This document shows positions 21,783-32,239 of a DNA stretch of 64,000 bases, piece by piece (positions within the stretch are counted from its first letter, which is position 1; each line of letters begins with the position of its first letter). Location: NCBI GenBank assembly GCA_948470475.1, contig OX419342.1, forward strand, positions 23,233,577 through 23,297,576, read 5' to 3'. Source of the DNA: Galaxea fascicularis. Its lineage: Eukaryota > Cnidaria > Anthozoa > Scleractinia > Euphylliidae. The notes beneath the pieces are model-generated. The model saw nothing but the letters and a program-made list of their open reading frames with translations. It made no database searches and was not told where the DNA came from. Position numbers and translations under genes: made by a program.

Positions 21783-21854
21783 GAGGATGCTTGACTCGTG
21801 TGCCACAACCTGGAAAAACCCACGCCCGCTTTGAACCTTGTGTTCAGACTAATT

Positions 21855-22369
21855 TTACAGAAAGTAGGTGAAAGGCGCTGAAGAATCCTTTTTTTTTTTC
21901 CACGGCCAATTCTTTTCTGGAACAGCCTGAAAATAATTATGCAGGAAACAGACATAGCTGACCAATTTGCCGCTAAAACGACCAAATTCGCGGACTGGGT
22001 TCGATACGAAAATCTCTCGCGATGGAACCCACATGTTTTCCGCGGCGGTGTTGACAGCGTCCAAAATTCTGTCTCTCTCCAGGATTTTATGGATGTGAAC
22101 CCTTCCCTGAGAAGTTGGAGTTGAGGGCAAACATTTTCTTTCAACAAACGTTATGTCTTGTTCTTCGATTTTTCCACACTTTGAGCAAACGCGGTCAAAC
22201 GCACTCGCCAGCTGGAACATATCCTGTTTGCAGCACTTGTTCAGGGGTGCTGCCTTTTTCGGAGTGTCTTTTTTCGAGGTTTGTTCAAACAAGTCAGGCA
22301 AACAAACCCTCCCAGGAGGTTGTCAGCCATCTTTTTCCCACAGCAAACGTTTGATGTTTTTTCACGCAT
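21855..22369 (-). pseudogene. Polinton double zinc-ribbon protein
   Basis: The ATG at 22369 opens MREKTSNVCCGKKMADNLLG with the first Cys pair, followed by FVCLTC. After a frame change a second ribbon follows: NKCCKQDMFQLASAFDRVCS and KCGKIEEQDITFVERKCL. The C-terminal part is KILERDRILDAVNTAAENMW, VPSREIFVSNPVREFGRFSG and LVSYVCFLHNYF. Two CxxC-type ribbons followed by a helical tail suggest a nucleic-acid-binding or transcription-factor-like role; similarity to late transcription factors of large DNA viruses is a guess. Its start lies only about 5 bp from the start of the oppositely oriented integrase gene. Confidence 0.5.
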
Positions 22370-22374
22370 TATAT

Positions 22375-23307
22375 ATGGAAATTCGAGCTTCAAAAGGGCA
22401 GCGCCTCTTGAAAATTTATTACAGCCCGCACGGCTACTGGAAGGGTCACACTGCGATGAAGCATTTAGCCGTGGCAGCAAAGGTTCTGGCAAGCACTGCG
22501 AAAGAATGGTTGTCAAGACAGGCTCTTTGGCAAATCTTTTTGCCCGCGCCGCGGCACATTCCCTACCCGAAGTTCGACGTGCCTGTGCCCAACGCGATGC
22601 ACCAAGCTGACCTGCTTTTCATGCCCCGTGACTGACTTGGGCGTAAGATTTTTAAATGCGCGCTGACTGTTCTCGACATCGCCAGCTGTTTAAAGGAAGC
22701 TGAACCCTTGGTTTCGAAAAATTCGGATGAAGTTGCTCGTGCCTTCGAGCGAATTTATGCGCGAGGCCTTTTAAAATGGCCGAAACTGCTGCAAGTCGAT
22801 CCTGGCCGAGAGTTCATGGGCGCTGTCACGCGAGCGATGGAAGCTCATGGAACGACCCTCCGGCGTGGAATTCTCGAACTCCACCACGACCAAGCGGTTG
22901 TCGAGCGCTTCAACCGCACTCTTGCGAGCGCGAATGTGGGTAAAGAGGCTGCCGAATGTTGTTGCCCCACTCATCCACCAGTTCACACGGTTGACAGGAG
23001 AAAAGCCTGTGGACGCAATCAACGAACCGACTGTTTTCGCCCAGCCTTCGACAGCTCCCTACCGAAGACCTGTTGGGGAAGCCGAAAAAACCCTTCCCGC
23101 CGAAGCAGAGGTTCGCTATTTGCTTTCTCCCGGCAAGTTGGAAGGCGGGACGCGACGAGCGACAGATCCGAGTTGGTCTCTATGATCAAACAGGGGCAAC
23201 CTGTTTTGTATTGGCTTCAGGACGGACCAAAACGCAGCTTTGCCCGCATATAATTGATGGTTGTCCCGCCGGATACTGAACTGCCGCCGCAGAGAGTATT
23301 GCATTGA
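22375..23307 (+). pseudogene. Polinton integrase (retrovirus-like)
   Basis: The ATG at 22375 opens MEIRASKGQRLLKIYYSPHG. Zinc/N-terminal part: LSRQALWQIFLPAPRHIPYP. Core: VPNAMHQADLLF (first Asp), LLQVDPGREFMGAV (second Asp) and DQAVVERFNRTLA (Glu), so the DDE triad is present. C-terminal part: FTRLTGEKPVDAIN, EVRYLLSPGKLEGGTRRATD, QPVLYWLQDGPKRSFARI and MVVPPDTELPPQ before TGA at 23305-23307. Lesions: TGA at about 22633 (after FMPRD), frame changes near 22940 and 23180, and TAA at about 23252. The enzyme would insert Polinton DNA. Confidence 0.85.
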
Positions 23308-24800
23308 GACGCCGGGAATGCTGACAGCGTCTTTCAGAATGTCGATTCCTTTCTCAATGTAAAAGTTTCGCATTTTTTGCAACGCTTCCAATCGTGGAGC
23401 CACATTCAGATTGTTGTGGTGGCGCAGCCAGTAAGCAGAAGGTTTCATTTCCTTGTTTTTCTAAAGAAGTTTGCATTTTTTCCATTCCTAGAGCAAAAGC
23501 GTGGAATTATCTCTCAGACGTGAATACCACGCAGGATAGTCGGGCAACACTGGAAAATCGAGCTTGTCCGGCGAATCGAACCACTCGTAAGGGAACCACG
23601 ATTTCTCAGCTGAACACCCGTACACTTTCAACCACTTGTCGTAACTTGTCCCTGGTCCACGATAATTGATGATGTCGAGGAAACAGAAGTTTGGGGTTGG
23701 TGGGAACATCACTGTCTGCTTTCTTGGCCACTTTGATGGTGCCTGTTGTTTCGACGATTTTTTCCACAAAGAGCTCCCTGATGAGGTTGAGATCATAGCT
23801 GCCGGAGTTAAACCCGACGACAGGAACTTGGTTGCACCATTCGTTGATTCTTTCTTGACGTGATACCGGGATTGCCCAGAAGTCCTCGAGAATAAATATT
23901 TTGCGCACTTGTTTTTGAATGTTTCGCCCCCGCCGCTCCAGCTCTTCCATGCCGCGAATTTGCGGCAAAGATCTTTCGGATTTCTTACGCAGATGTGCGT
24001 GGGCGCGGGTTCGAGAGTGTCACCAACCGAGACTGAGATAGATACGCGGGCGTTTTCGAATTTCAAAGCTCCTGTCGGTTCCTTCCGCTGGTTTCTGTCC
24101 CCGAACGATTCGAAGTCGAAGAGGACTGCGTGGGGAAATGGTTTTATGAAAGTTTTTGGTTTTTGGCAGTGCTCTCTGAAATCACATGCCCATTTTTCAA
24201 CCACTCGGAACCCTGCGCCACGAAGCTTGTTCGTTTGAGCTCTTGTTTTTTGAAATAGCTGTTCCGCTGTTTTCTTGTCGGCAAGTTTTTCGCTGCGGTC
24301 GGGATAACATTCCGGCAGCCGTGTTAGTGTAATGGATAACAACATACCCATTTTCACTGTTTTCAAGTTGATAACTGAAGATGTGTCGGAGGTAAAAAAA
24401 ATGTGTTCACCTGGGCGCGAATTTTGGGCGTCATTTTTTCTGTGGTGTTTTTGTCCAGGTCTTGAATTTTTCGCCAACGAATGTACCTTCGGCCGCGCGT
24501 AGTTTCGACCCCTTCAAACTTTTGATGGCCAAACAGATCTTCAACATCTGTCGACAGGAAGGGGGGTTGATTTCTTGTTCAAGGCGCAGGAAGCACAGGA
24601 TCAAACCCGCGCCAAACTTCGGGGTGCTGGTGCTGGCACCGGGCGAAATGGTTGCGGGAGAATTGGTTAGGGCAGATATTCCGAACGGGATCTTCCAGCT
24701 GATTACTTTCTCCCCCCTGCAAATATTCTTCAAGACACCTGAGCAAAGCGTCGTGTTCCAGGATTTCGAGCGCTCTATACTCCTTCAAGGTGCTCGAGCA
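23285..24800 (-). pseudogene. Polinton protein-primed DNA polymerase B, exonuclease part only
   Basis: Minus-strand frames 24477-23488 and others show HAVLFDFESFGDRNQRKEPT (Exo I with D-E), VPVVGFNSGSYDLNLIRELF (Exo II) and FLDIINYRGPGTSYDKWLKV (Exo III region), then PYEWFDSPDKLDFPVLPDYP and WLRHHNNLNVAPRLEALQKM. The match ends in DAVSIPGVSMQYSL at about 23290, where the integrase 3' end begins. The palm with the polymerase Asp motifs is missing, as is the C-terminal half. The upstream part (24800-24480) in another frame has a repeated LEHDALL-type motif. Frame changes are at about 23970, 23600 and 24480. It would copy the Polinton genome; here it cannot. Confidence 0.82.
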
Positions 24801-24859
24801 GAGCGTCGTGGTCTTCCGCGGTCAAATTCTCTTGAGACGGAACTCTCACGGGTACTGCC

Positions 24860-25021
24860 ATGTCTCACACTTGGTCGCCTCTCTTCCAAAGCGGTGCTAC
24901 CATGTCTGACACTTGGTCACCACTCTTCAAAGGGGGTGCTGTTATGAATGCCCTGAGATGCCTCCCTCCAAATGGGCGTGGTACCCGTGCTGCCAGGTGC
25001 CAAGTGCCATCCATCAAATAA
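24860..25021 (+). CDS. small ORF with duplicated start, unknown
   Basis: The ATG at 24902 opens MSDTWSPLFKGGAVMNALRC and the frame ends in TAA at 25019-25021 (39 codons). The first 42 bp are tandemly duplicated, giving a second ATG at 24860 (MSHTWSPLFQSGA) in the same frame. It is the last gene-like piece before the right terminus. Basic, with two Cys and PPNGRGTRAARC. Short length makes it uncertain. Confidence 0.35.
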   Translation: MSHTWSPLFQSGATMSDTWSPLFKGGAVMNALRCLPPNGRGTRAARCQVPSIK

Positions 25022-25046
25022 CAAACCACACCCTAATGAAAAAATT

Positions 25047-25140
25047 TTGTCAACAAAGAGTTGAAAATGCGTCATCTCTGCCGAGGGACCGGGCAGGGTT
25101 TCCTGGATGCCCTTTGTTCAACTCTTTCTTTGACAAAACG
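25047..25140. repeat. hairpin near the right Polinton end
   Basis: TTTTGTCAACAAAGAGTTGAA at about 25045 is repeated inverted as TTCAACTCTTTCTTTGACAA at about 25118, making a stem of about 20 bp with a loop near 50 bp. Confidence 0.6.
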
Positions 25141-25182
25141 TTTTCAGCCGGTTGCGTTTCAAGCTTCCTTCCTTTTTTGAGT

Positions 25183-25322
25183 GGTGGTATAAGTAGTTGG
25201 CAAATACAACCGAACTAGAGCGCTTTTTTTGGCGGGGGATGGAAAAGATGCTGTTGGCTTATCTTATTGGTTCAAAACGCGCTCAAGTGAGGTGTTAGTT
25301 GCCAACTACTTATACCACTACT
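25183..25322. repeat. right terminal repeat arranged as a foldback
   Basis: The true right terminus is 25240-25322. Just inside it, 25183-25250 carries a second copy in the opposite direction (AGTGGTGGTATAAGTAGTTG at 25183), including GAGCGCTTTT and AAAAGATGCTGTTGG. The last 140 bp is therefore a near palindrome of two terminal repeats. Confidence 0.75.
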
Positions 25323-27010
25323 AAACTGTAATCGGCTGGAAAGATTTCAGACTTAAATAACGTTCTTATTAAGGGCATTGGTCAGAGGCACGCAACAGCT
25401 GCAAAATGGACCACTCGATTAAAGTGACAATGACTCATTGTCTATACCAATAACTTCCAGGTCAAAGCAAACCTGTTTCGCAGGGGTTTATAATTGACTA
25501 CACAGCATAAAGGAAATAACAACTGTGTTCCTTTGCAAATTCCCCAGTAAATTTCAACTTTGTAGAAAATCAAAAACTGAACAAATAAGAAATGTCCATC
25601 GAACGCGAAACCACGAACGATACAAAAAGCAGTTAGAAGGAAGAGGAAAAACCATTATAAAATGTTGGTGGAAATCTATGTGTGTTGTAAGTATGTAGAA
25701 CCTCACAATATTTGATAAACTTGGAACTTGCAATGAATCTTAGTGGTAATGCTCTGTAAGAAACTTAAATGTCGGACTGTTTGGGCGGTTTTCTTCAGTT
25801 TCATGTTGTGTTTTAAGCAGAAGTGATGTAGGTAGGGTTACTTGTCAAGGACACAGCAACCAAAGAAGTTGAGGTACATAACTGGAATAATTATACCTTA
25901 CAGTTAGTTCGCGGCGTGATCGATTAATTTTGCGAACCGTATTCTACTTTACGGCCTGCTAAATTTGAAAGTTTTCTTTCCTATGCACCGGATTACCCTA
26001 ACAGATATAATATATATTTTACTAACCTTGTTTCTCGGTCCGTACTTAAAGTTACGGATCGTCTTTTTTTTCCCGTACGGTTGCTTTATGGCCCGCGCAC
26101 TTCGCGACTGGGTCATAAGTGAACGGGTGCATCGCGTAACTCTTGGCACCACGCTGCATAACCCGAGTTGCAAGAAGCCCGATTATAACTAATACTGGAC
26201 TAACTGTGATGACTGTGAACCTATATTATGGCATCCTAGTTACACCTGGTCAAAAGTAGGGACTTGAAATCGTGAAAGAATCAAAATAACCCGCGCTCAT
26301 GCATTTCCTTTCCTGTACTAGCAGTTTTAGTCTTAACCCTTGACCCGCCAGACACATAACCTTTCTAGAGTAAACAACTTCACTTAAATTAGGATAAACA
26401 CAAGAAAAAGGTACAAGTTGAAAAAACTGGAACCAGCTTAAGATTGATAAGGGATCTTTGTAAATAGAACCTTTCTTAGTAAAGGACGGCCGGCGCTTTT
26501 GGTTTATTGAAATAGAGCATGCTACATGAAAAAAAACAAACAAACAAACAAAAAAGAAAGGTGACGAACTTACAACACCCTCAGCTGTGACAGGTTGGCA
26601 AAAACACCTCGTGGGAGATCCTGAATTTTGTTGGAACTTAAATCCCTGCAAGAAAATTAGCACATTTCACTTTTCCAATAGACCCAGCATGTATGATAAT
26701 TTTGAGATGTATACGCAAACGTTATGAACTTGACTGCTTATTGAAGCCGGACCTCTTCTTAGACGGAAAGTTTTTTATTTAGCTGAATGGAAGAAAAAAA
26801 GTTGCTTCTTTGCGAAGAAATCCGAACTTTGGGAAACGGTGTAAGGAACAAAATAGGGTATCTTAAGCAACGCGAGTTTATTGGCATTCACAATAATTTC
26901 TGTTTTCATTACTTCCCCACACAGTCTCATCAGTAGTATAGAAGGAAAAAGCTCTCTCTTCAGTAATCCTGCAACTTTAATAACCCCGGCGGTACCACTG
27001 ATATGCTGCT
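25323..27010. repeat. tandem array unit 3, right of the Polinton
   Basis: From about 25440 the sequence follows unit 2 in order: GGGGTTTATAATTGACTACA (25464), TTCGCAAATTCC-like block, GATTACCCTAACAGATATAA (25990), CTGGACTAACTGTGATGA (26194), AAGGACGGCCGGCGCTTTTG (26482), GTGGGAGATCCTGAATTTTG (26610) and GGTACCACTGATATGCTGCT (26990). The first 120 bp after the Polinton is not clearly array sequence. No coding content. Confidence 0.75.
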
Positions 27011-27231
27011 CTTTCTGAGTCAATGGGATTAATGAGAAGTACGGAACAGCAGTAAAATGGATCTCTTGATCGATTGTAGAGAGTGCATTCATATTCTACT
27101 TTATACGATGGCAAATGTTTAAATGAAGAGTTCTAAGTGCGAAAAGCAGAGACGTTGCTCTTAGAAGATCAAATCTTTAGACATAAAATTGTGCTCTTGG
27201 TCATCACCATGATGGGGGAGTAGATGATGTG

Positions 27232-27400
27232 GGAGCAGGGTTGGCGCAGCGGTGAGAGCACTCGCCTTCCACCAACGCGTTCCGGGTTCGATTTCCGGAC
27301 TCGGCATTATATGTGGGCTGAGTTTGTTGCTTCACTACCCTGCTCCGGTACCACGCGGAAAGGGTTGCATAAGTTTAGCAGTGAAATCAGTCCCATCTTT
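27232..27400 (+). mobile_element. tRNA-derived SINE, family 1
   Basis: The head looks like a pol III promoter: A box TGGCGCAGCGGTGAGAG and B box GGGTTCGATTTCC about 35 bp on. The body continues CGGACTCGGC...ATGTGGGCTGAGTTTGTTG and CTGCTCCGG. The same family occurs at 45922-46115. The 111-codon frame across it is not a gene. Confidence 0.75.
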
Positions 27401-27619
27401 GCTAATCCTGTGGAATATATGCTTGGTCTTTTGAAAAGCAAGTCGACGAAAATTAGAGGCTTATTAGAACTTTCTTTGCCAATACCTCCGTTAGTCAATA
27501 AGGACAGATATTTCTTTTCTCACTACGACAATACGATGTCGAGGAAAAGAAACAATTAGACGCCGTAAAATCGACAAGACCTCTGACCTGAGCAATCGGG
27601 CAACATAGTCTCAGTTTTG

Positions 27620-27890
27620 TCCGCCGACCGGTTAGCTCAGTGGCTCATCACCGGACTAGCGTGCAGGAAGTCGCGGGTTCAAACCTCGGCCGGACCAACA
27701 CTCGAGGTCTTTTAAATAATTCAGGAGAAAGTGCTGCCTTTGCAATGACATTTAAAAATGGTTAGACTTTCTAGTGTTCTCGCATAAGGACGTTAAACCG
27801 TAGGCGCCGTCTCACAACTCTCTTTATAATTGATTGTGTGGGACGCAAAAGGACCCACACACTGTTCGAAACTCATATTCGTGATTATGT
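27620..27890 (+). mobile_element. tRNA-derived SINE, family 2
   Basis: Head CCGGTTAGCTCAGTGG (A box) and GGGTTCAAACCTC (B box), then GGCCGGACCA and a body shared with 35944-36330 (ACACTCGAGGTCTTTTAAAT, GGTTAGACTTTCTAGT, GTGTGGGAC). The acceptor arm pairs poorly, so it is not a working tRNA gene. Confidence 0.75.
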
Positions 27891-28074
27891 AGCAAATGCT
27901 ATGACTAGATTCGCACACTATGACATAAAAGTATCAGATCACTTATCAGATCACTAGCATAACATGGCTAAAGTCTCAAGGACGGGAACAAATAAAAAAA
28001 CTCTTCAAGACGTACTAACAGACTAATCTGCCTCAGACGAATTTTGCTCGATAGTTCGTCTTAGCACCGAACTC

Positions 28075-28076
28075 TA

Positions 28077-28126
<50 letters not shown>

Positions 28127-29065
28127 CTTATATAGCGCTGTTTCTCAACTGAACCAACAGCGCTGTATAACAGTGAGTGATAAGTAAAAACTAAGTAACG
28201 TAAAAAAGTTTGAAAAAACGTAATAGTTAATGATTCTTATAGTGTAAACGCCCCTTCATACGTATTCGCTGCACTTTGTCACTGAAAAAGTCTACAAAGC
28301 TGTTTGCAAGGTCACGTTCATTTCCATGTGAGAGCAATTTCCTGCCAGCTTTCAGGTTCAACATTTTTCCAATGGATAAGAACAGCACACGTTCGTTGTT
28401 GGCATTTTCATCAATTACATTGGCATAAAACTACATCTTGGAATTAAAGGGAGCACACTGTTCAACATACATTTCTCGGTGAATCTTGAGTTTATCTCTG
28501 CCCCATTTGCGTTCCTGTTTCTTGGTTTTAGTTTTTTCAAGTCTGACGTGATCTGAGTACCAAGGTGCAACAGGTCTGGTAGTTACGATACGTGACTTAG
28601 CCGGAGCATACTTGTCAAGTAGTTGACCGCAATGTGTTAGTGTAACAGTCAGTAAGTACTAACACATCAGTAAGATTATGATTCATTAGCGTGGAATTCG
28701 TGATATCTTGAATACAGAGGCTGTTATCCAGCGAGCGCAGTTTTCGGTATGAAATTGTCCTACTCTCAAGGCTCGGTTTAATCAAACACAAAATTTCACT
28801 GTCTATAGCAGAATGATCAGATATGGCAGCATCTAATACATTACGCACAGGTTCTTCACCCGCTCTCGTGATCATCAGGTCCAGAGTGTGGCCATTTTTA
28901 TGGCTGGAATCCTGCACATACTGTATTAGATTGAAGGCCCCCAGCAGATCTTGAAATCGAGCGGCAGATTGATCATCTTCATTGTCCAGATGGAAATTGA
29001 AGTCGCCAACAATGACTGGTACGCTGGTACAGTAGTTGTTATAACCTTTTCAAAGAAGAACTGAA
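28075..29065 (-). mobile_element. LINE (L2/CR1-like), endonuclease and 3' end, internally deleted
   Basis: Endonuclease on the minus strand: VPVIVGDFNFHLDNEDDQSA, FQDLLGAFNLIQYVQDSSHK, GHTLDLMITRAGEEPVRNVL and AAISDHSAIDSEI (the SDH motif is intact). A linker (VAPWYSDHVR, KQERKWGRDKLKIHREMY) follows down to about 28260. Then 3'-UTR sequence with AGCGCTATATAAG ends in a (TTA)n tail at 28124-28078. The RT is absent. The upstream edge abuts the tail of the next LINE, which suggests that LINE was inserted here. Confidence 0.75.
28078..28124. repeat. (TAA)n microsatellite, LINE tail
   Basis: About 15 TAA repeats, read as ATT/TTA on the minus strand, at the 3' end of the LINE at 28075-29065. Similar (AAT)n runs at 42925-42980 and 44181-44214 sit at LINE-like 3' ends. 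Confidence 0.85.
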
Positions 29066-29084
29066 CTCTTCTAGATAAGATAGA

Positions 29085-31935
29085 TAGATAGATAAGATGA
29101 GATCATGATTTATTACAGATTCCAACAATTAAGAGGCTCTACTTCTGTAATAATACTAATCTAATCTAAAAATATACAATAACAATAATAAAATTAATCA
29201 ACGTAACTTATCGTGAGATATTAAAAATATACAATAATTACTATGTGAATTCAAGTCCGATATTTGGCAAACAAATGCTTGCTGTCGATGATCTTAAGTT
29301 ATAAGCAGTTACTTCACGGAGAGTCAGTTTCAGATACTCAGGAAAGCTACTGTTGTTGTATAATGATTTATGAGCAAGTTTGAGAATATTGAATTCAACG
29401 TTTTCTTTAACTGGTAAACAGTTAAACTTAATAATATCCTCGAGACCTGCAAATTTCGTTATGACAAAGCCAGCACACGCATTCTGTAGACGTTGCAGAC
29501 GCTTTTCTAGATAAACAGGCAAGGGATAAAATACCGTGCAAGCATAGTTCAGCTTTGAGAGAACTGGGCCCTCTGCAAGATGTTTTCTAACGTGGAATGG
29601 CGCTAGATTTTTGAGCCTACGCAGAATGGAGAGAGTCCCATATGACGAACTTAACAGAGAATCCACGTGTGTGTTCCATGAGAGATGTTGATCCATGTGG
29701 ACACCCGACAACTTCGTACAAGAAATTCTCTTTAGCGCTGAGTCCCCGCAAACAATAGGAAGATCCCGTTCTTCTAACCTATGATAGCGTGACATCTGAG
29801 GTGTGGAGATAAGCATCCAGGTTGTCTTAGTTGGGTTCAAAGCCAGATTACAGCTAGTAGAATAGTTCTTCAGACTTGCGATGGTTTATTTATTTGGGCT
29901 GCTGAGGAGTCCAAGTCGCCGGGCTTCGATTGGACAAAGAAAATTGTATCGTCGGCATATTGATAACAGTCACACTGTAATTCCTTCTGAAGATCAGCAA
30001 CGTAGAGATTTAAAATTACTGGTTCAAGAATGGAGCCTTGCGGGACGCCAAATTTAACTGTAGCCATGTCAGACTTTCTATCATCTATTTGCACCAACTG
30101 TCTTCGATCCGTAAGGTAGTCAACCATCCATAGTAAGAATTCCTTAGAGAAACCAAGGTTATGCATCTTGGTGGGGACAGACTTAAATTGGACGGTATCG
30201 AATGCTCTGCTATAATCTGCACAGACCATTAATGTCACCTCCCCTCTGCTTGACGCTCGTATTAGGGCATCTCGAATTCCCAATAGAACACTGGTTTAGT
30301 AGAATGTCCTTTGCGGAACCTCGAGTTGGTTGGACCAAGAAGAGCTTCCTCGTTTATGTATTCAATAGGCTGGTGGAGCACTAAGCGTTCAAACAGTTTA
30401 GAAAGCGTTGGCAGGATAGACACGGAACGGTGATCAGCGTCACATCGAGGTTCATTAACCTTGGGGATCGGAGAAATTCTTGCAATCTTCCATAGTTTAG
30501 CAAAACTCGATGTCGCAATACATCTGTTAATTATGTGCGTTATAGGGCCGGAGATATAACCCTTTGCCAGTTTCACAAACTTCACCGGTATCTGATCCAT
30601 GCCAGTTGACGTGTCAGAACGAAGTTTACTTATTTCTTGATCCACATATTGTCTCGTTACACAACGCAATTTAAAAGAAGAGCGAAAAGGCAATGGCTTT
30701 TCTGAAAAGGAGTGTACATGTCCTATTAGGTCCGAGCTTTCGTCTGGTTTGGTGCCCAGTGTTCTTTCATTAGTTTTAATAAAGAATTCGTTCAGTCTAT
30801 TCGGATCTGCTTGAAGACGTTTGGGGCTAGGATGGAGAATACGATGAATAATTCTCCAGACTTCCTTAGGTCGTTTTGAAGAGAGTGCGTTGGTTACGAA
30901 CGACCGTTTGGACTTATTAATTATTGATTTAATTTTGTTACGCACTTCTCTAAACACATCCCTAGAGTCATCAGTGTTCTTTTCATGAGATTCACGTCCC
31001 AATTTATCACGCTCCGCCTGTAACTTGCGTATCTGATCGGAGTTCATCCATGGTGCAGGTGGGCGTGTGACCTTCATCCTCTTAAGGGACGCATGTATCT
31101 CAATGCACTCGCCAAAAAGTGTGTTGAACCCTTGCACCATGTCATCTGGTGAGTCCAAGCCATAGATAACGGACGGAGGCAGACAGGCAAATTCATTTAC
31201 ATTCAAGTTCTTCTCCAATCTGATCCATTTGTACCGCGGCTGATAACGAGGCACACGCACATTAACGCATGCAAATATGCCTTCATGATCACTGATTGAC
31301 CACCCAGGTATTACATCTGTGGCAGTTATGCAGGACCGGTTGTTAGCAAGAATATGATCGATGAGCGTTTTTGAAGTACGCGTAATACTAGTTGGTTTAG
31401 TTACGTGTTGATAACAGCCAAAAGCTTCTAGAATAGACCGATACTGCTTTGTAATATTATCTGAAGGCTTCAGCATATCGATGTTTGTATCGCCAGTCAA
31501 GAAAAGCAGGCCATCACATCCCATCCCATCTCTTGGAACATGGTAACATTCAATTGGTTCTTTTTTGGAAGTGGAGGTCTGTAAAGTACCACTATCCGTA
31601 GTCTATAGATGGCAAGTAAAGTAAACTCAAACGAGTTGGAAGAAATATCTAGTGACAGTTCCTTCAATCTGAATCAATCTGAATCGGTTCTTATATAGCA
31701 AGGCAACACCACCGCCCTTATGTCCAGCACGAGGTAGATGGTGGAGAATAAATTCGGTAGGACAAGTATTATTGACAGTGATCTGCTTGGAAATGTCAGC
31801 TTGCCACCACAATGATTGCGAGAGCGTCAATGTTATTGTCAACAACGAGGTCTTTGATAATAAATTATTTGTTTTTCACTGATCTTGCATTCAGAAGACA
31901 GGGCGACAGGCCTCACTGGTTGATCAGCAGAAATT
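29085..31935 (-). mobile_element. nearly complete LINE with (TATC)n tail
   Basis: The minus strand carries endonuclease (about 31900-31250), linker and RT (about 31250-29870), RT C-terminus (29840-29241), a 3' UTR with AATAAATCATGATC and a (TATC)n tail at 29098-29070. The tail type matches the LINE at 4902-4915. The 5' end is missing and there are several frame changes. Confidence 0.85.
29241..31900 (-). pseudogene. LINE endonuclease/reverse transcriptase
   Basis: Endonuclease pieces are HKGGGVALLYKNRF, LLFLTGDTNIDMLKPSDN and PGWSISDHEGIFACVNVRVP (SDH motif intact). The long frame 31524-30262 continues into the RT: SDTSTGMDQIPVKFVKLAKG, KLWKIARISPIPKVNEPRCD and DHRSVSILPTLSKLFERLVL. After a frame change at about 30280: GEVTLMVCADYSRAFDTVQF (motif A), VKFGVPQGSILEPVILNLYV and CYQYADDTIFFVQ (catalytic YADD). 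The C-terminal frame has LSGVHMDQHLSWNTHVDSLL and RRLKNLAPFHVRKHLAEGPV. Catalytic motifs are largely intact, but at least three frame changes block expression. RNA-binding ORF1 was not found. Confidence 0.85.
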
Positions 31936-32239
31936 TCAGGTGGCAATTGCAGGAGAGTATGGGTCAAAATTTTGGTTTCGATTAGCAAATTAATTGGCTC
32001 AAATACAAGAGTTTTCTGAATTAGAACAAAAATGATGGCTTCAATTCACTTAACTCCAAAATCATACAAACATGCTTCGTTTTGTGATAAAGAAGCCTTA
32101 CCCAACACCGTGTATCTATGAACCAACGTGCACACATTTGAAACAGTCGCTTGTTATCATTTAACCTGCGATCAGGCCCCGGTAAGGTTTACCATCGAAA
32201 CGAAAATAGAGCTTGATCGCAGGTTATTTATCCGCCTAG

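Larger units (their letters stand above)
11515..25322. mobile_element. Polinton/Maverick, degenerate, about 13.8 kb
   Basis: The ends are inverted repeats of about 80 bp. The left begins AGTAGTGGTATAACTAGTTG at 11515, and the right ends with its near-complement at 25322. Inside are the hallmark genes: double jelly-roll capsid protein, adenain-like protease, packaging ATPase, retrovirus-like integrase and protein-primed family B polymerase. The flanks are CACCTG (11509-11514) and AAACTG (25323-25328), identical at 4 of 6 bases, consistent with a decayed 6-bp target duplication. Genes lie in blocks on both strands. Frameshifts, stops, a LINE insertion and the loss of the polymerase palm show it is a dead copy. 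It split a tandem array, units of which continue on both sides. Confidence 0.92.

Noticed and set aside
22241..22516. Minus-strand frame upstream of the zinc-ribbon start as extra coding sequence
   Set aside because: The part above 22369 overlaps the integrase N-terminus, which has the clearer motif match.
23666..24238. Plus-strand frames across the polymerase
   Set aside because: Shadows of the minus-strand exonuclease motifs.
24462..24947. 161-codon plus-strand frame
   Set aside because: It lies opposite the polymerase N-terminal frames and has no motif; the minus strand is preferred.
27622..27700. Functional tRNA gene
   Set aside because: A and B boxes are present, but the acceptor stem pairs poorly and the body repeats at 35944; it is a SINE head.
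28078..28124. CRISPR-like array
   Set aside because: It is a plain TAA microsatellite without spacers; no CRISPR array is present in the window.
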